Shown here piece by piece: positions 41,575 through 49,086 of a DNA stretch of 64,000 nucleotides; the first letter of the stretch is position 1; each line of letters starts with the position of its first letter. Location: NCBI GenBank assembly GCA_017858325.1, contig JAFMBT010000003.1, forward strand, positions 1 to 64,000, written 5' to 3'. The position numbers were made by a program, and so were the translations under genes. Below the pieces are notes generated by a model. That model was not told the DNA's origin, searched no databases, and saw only the letters and a program-made list of their open reading frames with translations. This DNA is from Candidatus Planktophila sp. GTDB taxonomy: Bacteria; Actinomycetota; Actinomycetes; Nanopelagicales; Nanopelagicaceae.

Positions 41575-42378
41575 CTACCTACGTTTAGTAGGAGATTTCT
41601 TCGCGCTCTTTTTTGGAGCGCTCTTCTTCTGTGGAGCTTCAAGTGCTGGCTTGGTCCGCTGACTCACAACTTTCTTTGGAAGTTGTGGCAAGAGTCCACC
41701 ATCTTCTTTCAAGTTCTCAGAGACTTTGTGCTGCAAATCGTGCAGACGAGAAAATGCCGTTTCAAGATTTGCACGTCCTTGTGCAATTGCGGTCTCGGCA
41801 GCTTGGAGAGATTGTGTTTGAATGCGGTGAAGTCGATTAGTCTCTGAGATCACTTGCGATAACCACTGGCGATATTCGATCACTTCATTGTGCGCCTCAG
41901 AAATGATCCGCTCGCCTTCGCGCCGTGCAGCCAGAGCCAGCGCAGTTACCTCGCGCCGTTTTTCATCAATAATTGCTTGAGAATCTGCAGTTGCCTGGGA
42001 GAGTATGTCTTGGGCTTCACCTTCGGCCGCGCTGATGTACTTGCGACCGCGTGCTTCGGCACTAGCAAGAAGTGCGCGTGCCTTTGTTTCAGCAGATTCA
42101 AGAGCCTCTCGAGCGGTCTTGCTCGCCTCGCTTACTAAACGTTCCGATGAAGAGAAAGCTTTCTGTTCGCGCGCCTGTGCAGATTTGATCATCACCATGG
42201 CAGTTTCTGTTGCCAAGATTTCAAACTCTTCCTTGCTGAGCGATGTGATATCGCGGCGCGAGCGCAAGTCAGATAATTGAGATTCGAGTTCGCGGATACG
42301 TTCAACGGAATTTTGCGCCGAAGTTTCGCTCTCTTTGAATCCAACCCAATTTAGAAATGTGCTTTTCTCGTTTGCCAT
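41575..42378 (-). CDS. Coiled-coil (DivIVA-like) protein with lysine-rich C-terminal tail
   Basis: Long Ala/Glu coiled coil; tail PQKKSAPKKSAKKSPTKRR. Confidence 0.6.
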   Translation of the reverse strand: MANEKSTFLNWVGFKESETSAQNSVERIRELESQLSDLRSRRDITSLSKEEFEILATETAMVMIKSAQAREQKAFSSSERLVSEASKTAREALESAETKARALLASAEARGRKYISAAEGEAQDILSQATADSQAIIDEKRREVTALALAARREGERIISEAHNEVIEYRQWLSQVISETNRLHRIQTQSLQAAETAIAQGRANLETAFSRLHDLQHKVSENLKEDGGLLPQLPKKVVSQRTKPALEAPQKKSAPKKSAKKSPTKRR

Positions 42379-42452
42379 GGCTATAGATTAGGGCACCGCA
42401 TGGAATCTCCAAAAGTGCGCAGGGTGAGATTAAATCGGCCGCAGGGTCAGGG

Positions 42453-43115
42453 CTACGCTCGATAGATAGCGAAAGAGACTGCTAGATACTGCGAGATCCA
42501 TGCTGCGAGCACGAGAACATGGAAGAGTTCGTGAAAGCCAAAGTATTTCGCATTAGCGCCCGGCTTTTTAAGGGCGTAGAAAATCGCACCAACTGAATAC
42601 AAAAGCCCGCCCAGTAAAATTGGAATCAGTACCCAGAGCCCACCTTCTCTATAGAGTTGCGGGGTATAGAAAACGGCGACCCAGCCTAGGGCGAGGTAGT
42701 TGATGACATAGAGCCAGCGTGGGGCTCCTACCCAGAAGATGCGCATCGCAACGCCGACGAGCGCTCCAATCCAGACAACGCTGAGGCAGATTGTGCGATC
42801 ACGCCCCTCCAGCAGGGTCATAGCAAATGGCGTATAGGAACCGGCGATGAGCAGGTTGATATTGGCGTGATCCCAGCGCCGCCAGAACTTCTTCTTCGCC
42901 GGCGACCATGGAACTCGGTGATAAATCGCTGAGACGCTAAAGAGTGTGATAGCGGTCAGGGAATAGAGGGCTACCGAAAATTTAAGGGACTCTTTGCTCA
43001 ATATGAAGAGCACAAGGGATGCGACGATTACTGCAGGAGTGGCGCCGAGATGAAACCATCCGCGGAGCTTTGGGGGCTGCGATGGGGGGAGTTCTGCGGT
43101 CTCACTGATAGCCAT
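42453..43115 (-). CDS. trhA: PAQR/hemolysin III family membrane protein
   Basis: SAIYHRVPW, WDHANINLLIAGSYTPF, HELFHVLV. Confidence 0.9.
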   Translation of the reverse strand: MAISETAELPPSQPPKLRGWFHLGATPAVIVASLVLFILSKESLKFSVALYSLTAITLFSVSAIYHRVPWSPAKKKFWRRWDHANINLLIAGSYTPFAMTLLEGRDRTICLSVVWIGALVGVAMRIFWVGAPRWLYVINYLALGWVAVFYTPQLYREGGLWVLIPILLGGLLYSVGAIFYALKKPGANAKYFGFHELFHVLVLAAWISQYLAVSFAIYRA

Positions 43116-43267
43116 GTCGGTAACAGTAACGATTTTGCCTGGTTTCGGGGCTGGGCGACAATGGCCAGGAAGGGAGAATTCCAGCCACTGGTCAGGAAAT
43201 TACGGCTCAAGTGAGCACAAATTAGAAAAAAAGTTTAGAAAAAATTAGAAATTATCTCCGTATATAG

Positions 43268-43398
43268 GTGCAAAGTTGTCGCAACAGGTTCACAATCAGC
43301 CCTATCGCTCATCGGTGATGTTCCTCGAGGACCGCACCGGTATCACGATTCCACAGGCCGCCCGGTCGGTGGAGCTCTATAAGAGGCCCCACGGAGGA
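43268..43398 (+). promoter_or_regulatory. Candidate structured 5' leader RNA of actinorhodopsin
   Basis: By-eye pairings: 43275-43285 hairpin; three-way junction 43311-43349; alternative hairpins 43351-43372 and 43369-43392; SD GGAGGA 43393-43398. Confidence 0.6.
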
Positions 43399-43406
43399 TC
43401 TTTTAC

Positions 43407-44165
43407 ATGGTTAATTTAGATCAAAACCAATGGAATCTTGTCTATAACATATTCTCGTTTGGACTTGTTTCTATGCTCGCATGCACTGTCTACACACTTG
43501 TGTCACAGGCCCGCGTTCTTCCTAAGTACCGCAATGCTCTCGTAATGTCATCGATGGTGACATTTATCGCTGGATACCATTACTGGAGAATTTTTGATTC
43601 ATTCAAAGAGGCATCAGAGGGAACTAATGTAAATCTTTCAGGTGATCCAGGATCATTTAACGAGGCATACCGCTACGTTGATTGGCTACTCACTGTTCCA
43701 CTACTACTCGTTGAAGTTGTTGCAGTTCTAGCACTTGCTAAGGAAGTTGCGAGATCACTTATCGTTCGCCTTGTTCCAGCATCAGCTGCGATGATCGCAC
43801 TCGGTTACCCAGGTGAAATCTCATCAGAGCAGGGAACACAGGTTCTTTACGGTGTACTTTCAACAATTCCATTTATCTACATCCTCTACGTACTCTTCGT
43901 AGAGCTCACCAAATCTCTTGATCGTCAGCCAGCAGGTGTTGGAGCGAGCGTGAAGAATCTACGTCTTCTCCTCCTAGCAACATGGGGTGTCTATCCAATC
44001 GCTTACATGTTCAACATCTGGGGCGATGCCGGATCTTCATCATTCGTGGCGATTCAGGTTGGTTACACAGTCGCAGACGTATTGGCGAAGTGCGTATTCG
44101 GTCTTACAATTCTCAAGATCGCACGCATGAAGTCACATGCTGAAGGAATGGCTGCAGATCACTAA
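43407..44165 (+). CDS. actR: Actinorhodopsin (microbial rhodopsin, predicted H+ pump)
   Basis: Helix C RYVDWLLTVPLLLVE (D-T-E), retinal Lys in helix G VADVLAKCVFGL; seven hydrophobic helices. Confidence 0.95.
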   Translation: MVNLDQNQWNLVYNIFSFGLVSMLACTVYTLVSQARVLPKYRNALVMSSMVTFIAGYHYWRIFDSFKEASEGTNVNLSGDPGSFNEAYRYVDWLLTVPLLLVEVVAVLALAKEVARSLIVRLVPASAAMIALGYPGEISSEQGTQVLYGVLSTIPFIYILYVLFVELTKSLDRQPAGVGASVKNLRLLLLATWGVYPIAYMFNIWGDAGSSSFVAIQVGYTVADVLAKCVFGLTILKIARMKSHAEGMAADH

Positions 44166-44185
44166 TTAACTGCAGTAAGTAGTAG

Positions 44186-44223
44186 GTAAGGGTGAGCGCA
44201 CAAGCGCTCACCCTTACTTTTTT
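44186..44223 (+). terminator. Strong rho-independent terminator of actR
   Basis: Perfect 14-bp stem GTAAGGGTGAGCGC-ACAA-GCGCTCACCCTTAC followed by T run. Confidence 0.96.
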
Positions 44224-44248
44224 ATACTTTTAAATATAGGATCTCGAA

Positions 44249-45901
44249 ATGACCTCGCATCGTTCACCAATATTTGCTCTCTCTGATTCATACGTTGAAA
44301 AATCTGCACAGCTTAGTCCGATGAGTTCAACCTACTTAGGGCTCACAGAACTCAATGATCAGCTTGATGATTTTTCGATTGCAGGACGAGCCATCGAGGC
44401 AGATTTAATACGTGAAACACTGGCTGAGCTAGCCACACTGGCACCCATTGATGAGATTGATCGTGTAGCAAAGTCTGTGATGCAAGAGCGCCTAGCTTCA
44501 AGTCTTGAACTTCATGATTCATTTGAATCACATATCTCATTCAATGTTCTGACATCTCCACCTGCTGATATTCGACAGGTATTTGAGATGATGCCATGTG
44601 AAAGCGCTGAAGATTTCAATAACATCGCAAAGCGTCTCTTGGCGGTAGAAAAAGCCCACCTCAGTTGGATATCAACAATTGATACTTTGGCAAAGAAAGG
44701 AAAGACGGTAGCCCAACGTCAGATTGATGGCATAGCAAAACAACTCGAGGGATATGCCGATGGCGGATATGTCGGCATGGCCACAACGTTTGATCCTGAT
44801 GGAAAGTACCCAGCAATTCATGAAGCAGCAAAGTCAGCGGCTAAGTCTTCGGCAGAGACAGCTCACTATCTGCGCGGTACCTATATGGCTCTGGCGACAC
44901 CCAATGATGCAGTTGGTGCCGAGCGTTATGCCGTATGGGCACGTTATTACACCGGTGCCAATCTAGATTTGCGCGCTACGTACGAGTGGGGACTGAAAGA
45001 TCTCGCCGAGATCAATGCGCGCATGTGGAAAGTTGCTGCAAAGATCAAGCCAGATGCTAAGACCCTCCGGGAAGTTGCCGATTATCTAGATAACGCTCCT
45101 GAATATAAAATTCACGGAAAAGAAGCCATCATCAAGAAGCTCCTTGATTTCACGCAGGGAGCAGTTGCACAAATGGATGGTACGCACTTTGATATTGATG
45201 ATCGAATGAAATTCTGCGATGCGCGCATCGCACCTGAAGGAAGCGCCTCCGCCCCTTACTACATGCCGCCAAGTGAGGACCTATCTCGCCCGGGCACAAC
45301 ATGGCTTCCGCTGATGGGTAAAGATGAAGTTTCCTGGTGGCACCTTGCATCAACTTGGTATCACGAAGCGGTTCCCGGTCATCACTTACAGATCGCAACT
45401 TCTGTGATCGAGCGCGATCGCCTCTCACGTTTCCAACGATTTGGTGCGTGGATCAGCGGATATGGCGAAGGGTGGGCGTTATATGCAGAACGCTTTATGG
45501 ATGACCTCGGTGCATTTGACGAACCAGGAATCGAGATGGGCTTCCTCTCGGCGCAAGCACTGCGCGCTACACGTATTGTCATTGATATCGGAATGCACCT
45601 TGGTTACACAGATGAAAATGGCCGTGTATGGGATGCAGTCTCTGGTCGCGAAGCCTTGATGAATAAAGCCCTCCTTGATGAAGGTAGTGCAACCAGTGAG
45701 ACCGATCGTTACTTGGGTTGGCCAGGGCAGGCAATTTCCTACAAGGTGGGAGAGCGCGAGTGGATTGCCGCTCGTGAAAATGCGAAAAAGCGATTAGGCG
45801 CGGAATTCTCACTGAAGAAATTCCATGCACACGCACTCCGCATTGGCCCTATGGGTCTTGATACCTTCGCACAAGAACTTACAATCTGGGATGGAAAATA
45901 A
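44249..45901 (+). CDS. DUF885 family putative metallopeptidase
   Basis: WYHEAVPGHHLQIA, GYGEGWALYAE. Confidence 0.88.
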   Translation: MTSHRSPIFALSDSYVEKSAQLSPMSSTYLGLTELNDQLDDFSIAGRAIEADLIRETLAELATLAPIDEIDRVAKSVMQERLASSLELHDSFESHISFNVLTSPPADIRQVFEMMPCESAEDFNNIAKRLLAVEKAHLSWISTIDTLAKKGKTVAQRQIDGIAKQLEGYADGGYVGMATTFDPDGKYPAIHEAAKSAAKSSAETAHYLRGTYMALATPNDAVGAERYAVWARYYTGANLDLRATYEWGLKDLAEINARMWKVAAKIKPDAKTLREVADYLDNAPEYKIHGKEAIIKKLLDFTQGAVAQMDGTHFDIDDRMKFCDARIAPEGSASAPYYMPPSEDLSRPGTTWLPLMGKDEVSWWHLASTWYHEAVPGHHLQIATSVIERDRLSRFQRFGAWISGYGEGWALYAERFMDDLGAFDEPGIEMGFLSAQALRATRIVIDIGMHLGYTDENGRVWDAVSGREALMNKALLDEGSATSETDRYLGWPGQAISYKVGEREWIAARENAKKRLGAEFSLKKFHAHALRIGPMGLDTFAQELTIWDGK

Positions 45902-46152
45902 TGAATAACATGGTGCGCAACAACTACCGTATGGGTGGTTACCTACTTCTCGCACTAGGCCTGATCAATTGGCAGTATCAAAATAACGATGCTGGCGTTG
46001 CAACTCGTTCACTTCTCATATTAATGCCAGGTGTTGTAGTCATCGCTATGACCTTCATCAAGCCCCTTGATGCATTTATGGGCAGCAGAGTAGGAATGTC
46101 TCTGATTGCTGTAGTGGGTGCGATCCTTGTCGGGCTCTCATTTCTCAATTAA
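45901..46152 (+). CDS. Small hypothetical membrane protein
   Basis: TAATG overlap with previous stop; hydrophobic segments. Confidence 0.6.
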   Translation: MNNMVRNNYRMGGYLLLALGLINWQYQNNDAGVATRSLLILMPGVVVIAMTFIKPLDAFMGSRVGMSLIAVVGAILVGLSFLN

Positions 46153-46211
46153 GAAATGAACTTAACTCATAGTTCACTTCTCATTCACTATCGGGAGATA
46201 CCGTAACAGCC

Positions 46212-46634
46212 ATGATGACTCCTGCTGAGCCAAATCAAAGCAAGCCAAGCGTTCTCTTTGTCTGCGTTCATAATGCAGGTCGCTCGCAGATGGCGGCCGG
46301 ATTTATGTCCCACCTTGGGCAAGGAAGAGTGGAAGTTCTCTCTGCGGGATCGGCCCCAAAAGATTCAATTAATCCGATAGCTGTTGAGGCGATGGCTGAG
46401 ATTGGGATTGATATTTCTCATAATTCGCCAAAGGTCCTTACTAACGACGCCGTTGAACAATCTGATGCAGTGATCACGATGGGGTGTGGTGATGTCTGCC
46501 CCTTTTACCCCGGCAAGCGCTATGAAGATTGGGTACTCGATGATCCTGCCGGACAAGGAATCGAAAGCGTCCGAGTTATTCGAGATGAGATTAAGGCGCG
46601 CGTTGAGGCGTTACTTGCAGAGTTACTAGACTGA
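46212..46634 (+). CDS. arsC: Arsenate reductase, LMW-phosphatase fold
   Basis: VCVHNAGRSQMAAGF (CX5R), MGCGDVCP, WVLDDPAGQ. Confidence 0.93.
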   Translation: MMTPAEPNQSKPSVLFVCVHNAGRSQMAAGFMSHLGQGRVEVLSAGSAPKDSINPIAVEAMAEIGIDISHNSPKVLTNDAVEQSDAVITMGCGDVCPFYPGKRYEDWVLDDPAGQGIESVRVIRDEIKARVEALLAELLD

Positions 46635-46638
46635 TCCA

Positions 46639-47298
46639 ATGAGGGTACGGGCGCACCTTGCAGAGTTTCTAGGCACAGGGCTTATCACAGCAACCGTAGT
46701 TGGCTCTGGAATCATGGCTCAAAATCTGAGCGATGATATTTTGCTGCAATTATTTATCAATACTTTTGCGACAGTTATGGTCTTAGCTCTTGCGATCTGG
46801 CTTTTGACACCTGTCAGTGGTGCCTATTTCAACCCAGCCGTCGTATTTATCGCTTTTCTGCGAAAGAGAGAGTCTCTGGTCACAGCCGTGACTTTTTCAG
46901 CAATACAAATTGTGGGAGCTGCAGGGGGAGCGATTGTTGCTCATGCACTCTTCAGCCGCGCCTTGATTGATCCTTCAACAAATGTGCGTGACGGTAGGGC
47001 ACTATTTATCAGTGAAATTGTTGCAACTGCTGGACTCATTACCACTATTTTCATCGCAAGCAATCAAGGGCGTGGAGACCAAGTCTTCTGGTTGGTACCT
47101 ATGTGGATTGGTAGCGCATATGTATTTACATCTTCGACCAGTTTTGTTAATCCTGCCATTACGCTCGGTCGCTCTCTCACTAATAGCTTCTCTGGTATCG
47201 CAATCGCTTCTGTGCCTCTTTTTATCGCAGCACAGTTCATCGGAGCTCTCTTAGGCCATATGATTGCAAACCTACTCGTAAAACCAGTTCAGAAATAG
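46639..47298 (+). CDS. MIP/aquaporin family channel
   Basis: GAYFNPAV and FVNPAITLGRS motifs; 4 nt after arsC. Confidence 0.88.
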   Translation: MRVRAHLAEFLGTGLITATVVGSGIMAQNLSDDILLQLFINTFATVMVLALAIWLLTPVSGAYFNPAVVFIAFLRKRESLVTAVTFSAIQIVGAAGGAIVAHALFSRALIDPSTNVRDGRALFISEIVATAGLITTIFIASNQGRGDQVFWLVPMWIGSAYVFTSSTSFVNPAITLGRSLTNSFSGIAIASVPLFIAAQFIGALLGHMIANLLVKPVQK

Positions 47299-47304
47299 TC
47301 TTAC

Positions 47305-47649
47305 TTATTTACTTCGGAATTCGATATCTTTTTTCTTCATCTCAGAGACGAGAATACGAATCACATTCGGCCCAATTCCATCTAGCTCTTTAAGTGCACT
47401 TAAGGATGCCTTACGAAGATCTGAAATTGTGTAGAAACCTTCGTCAATAAGGGTTCGGCGAGCTGGTGCACTAATTCCCATAGCAAGCCATTCCTGATCA
47501 GCGTCTGAATATGGATCATGCTCAACTTCGCCGCGGGTCACCGCAGATTTGCTGGCAGCTTTTTCAGCACGACGAGCAACGGCAGCAGCCATTGCCTCAG
47601 AGTGTAATTTTTTAACTTTTGCCCTTGATGGTTTTGCCATAATTTTCAC
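47305..47649 (-). CDS. Small basic protein with helix-hairpin-helix / RNAP alpha-CTD-like domain
   Basis: ISAPARRTLIDEGFYTISDLRKASLSALKELDGIGPNVI. Confidence 0.65.
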   Translation of the reverse strand: MKIMAKPSRAKVKKLHSEAMAAAVARRAEKAASKSAVTRGEVEHDPYSDADQEWLAMGISAPARRTLIDEGFYTISDLRKASLSALKELDGIGPNVIRILVSEMKKKDIEFRSK

Positions 47650-47685
47650 TCAACTCACATTGGAAAACGATGAAACTGGTGGTGC

Positions 47686-47769
47686 TGGTGCGGGAGGCGG
47701 GACTTGAACCCGCACGTCCGAAGACACAGGTTCCTAAGACCTGCGTGTCTGCCATTTCACCACTCCCGC
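47686..47769 (-). tRNA. tRNA-Leu (anticodon UAG), CCA encoded
   Basis: Reverse complement folds: acceptor GCGGGAG/CTCCCGC, anticodon loop CTTAGGA, T-arm GCGGGTTCAAGTCCCGC. Confidence 0.95.
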
Positions 47770-47912
47770 AAAAGAGCGACTTTCGTAACCGTACAAATTA
47801 TGTTCGACACAGAATTGTTATTTCAATCCTGTGGCTATTGGACTAGGTTACGGGTAAGTTCGCCTTTGCTCCAAACTGATACACGCGCTACTCAAGACCA
47901 CGGGAGAAAACC

Positions 47913-49073
47913 ATGTCTATTACGCCAAGCCCAGCAGATAAATTTACCTTCGGACTCTGGACCGTCGGTTGGCAGGCTCGTGATCCCTTCGGAGATCCAA
48001 CGCGAGGACCGCTAGATCCCGTGCGCACCGTGAACGAGTTGGCAGCACGAGGTGCATATGGAGTGACCTTCCATGATGATGACTTGATCCCATTTGGTAG
48101 CAATGATTCAGATCGTCACGCACATATCGACCGATTTAAGAAGGCGCTTGCACAAACCGGAATGAAAGTTCCTATGGTTACAACAAATCTCTTCACACAT
48201 CCAGTCTTTAAGGATGGAGCATTCACATCTAATGATCGCGATATTCGTCGTTATGCTATTCGCAAGGTAATGCGAAATATTGAACTCGCAGTTGATCTGG
48301 GTGCAGAAACATATGTCTTTTGGGGTGGCCGAGAAGGCGCTGAATCTGATGGAGCAAAAGATGCATACGTGGCACTTGATCGCTTCCGTGAAGCGTTTAA
48401 TGTGCTCGGTGATTTTGTTGCAGACAATGGATACACAATTAAATTTGCACTTGAACCAAAGCCAAATGAACCTCGTGGCGATATGTTCTTGCCAACCATC
48501 GGACACGCACTGGCTTTTATCAACTCACTTGATCGACCAGAGATGGTGGGTGTTAATCCTGAAGTTGGCCACGAGCAGATGGCCGGACTTAACTTTGTAC
48601 ATGGAATCGCCCAAGCGCTCTGGCATGGCAAGCTCTTTCATATCGATCTCAATGGACAGCATGGTCCAAAGTACGATCAGGATCTTGTCTTTGGCCATGG
48701 CGATCTCAAATCAGCCTTCTTCCTTGTTGATTTACTTGAAAGCCATAAGTACTCAGGACCTAAGCACTTTGATTACAAGCCAGCACGCACAGAGAGTGAT
48801 AAAGGTGTCTGGGAGTCAGCAACGGCAAATATGCGCACCTATCTCTTGCTGAAAGAGCGGGCACTTGCATTCCGTAGCGATCCACGTGTGATTGCTGCAA
48901 TGAAGGATTCCAACATCCCTGGCCTCACAGAACCAACTCTTGCAAAAGGCGAGACATGGAAGTCACTCACTGATGCCGACAGCTTTGATATCGAAGCTGC
49001 CGGAGCGCGTGGTTATCACTATGAAGCCCTCGACCAGTTAGCTCTTGAGCACCTCATGGGAGTCAAGGGCTAA
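47913..49073 (+). CDS. xylA: Xylose isomerase
   Basis: [36 protein letters not shown]. Confidence 0.96.
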   Translation: MSITPSPADKFTFGLWTVGWQARDPFGDPTRGPLDPVRTVNELAARGAYGVTFHDDDLIPFGSNDSDRHAHIDRFKKALAQTGMKVPMVTTNLFTHPVFKDGAFTSNDRDIRRYAIRKVMRNIELAVDLGAETYVFWGGREGAESDGAKDAYVALDRFREAFNVLGDFVADNGYTIKFALEPKPNEPRGDMFLPTIGHALAFINSLDRPEMVGVNPEVGHEQMAGLNFVHGIAQALWHGKLFHIDLNGQHGPKYDQDLVFGHGDLKSAFFLVDLLESHKYSGPKHFDYKPARTESDKGVWESATANMRTYLLLKERALAFRSDPRVIAAMKDSNIPGLTEPTLAKGETWKSLTDADSFDIEAAGARGYHYEALDQLALEHLMGVKG

Positions 49074-49086
49074 ATCCCTTCTCCCC

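Noticed and set aside
47784-47852. CGTAACC ... GGTTACG inverted repeat upstream of xylA
   Set aside because: 7-bp arms about 55 nt apart; could easily be chance, no adjacent regulator.
48280-48852. 190-aa + strand ORF
   Set aside because: Out-of-frame within xylA.
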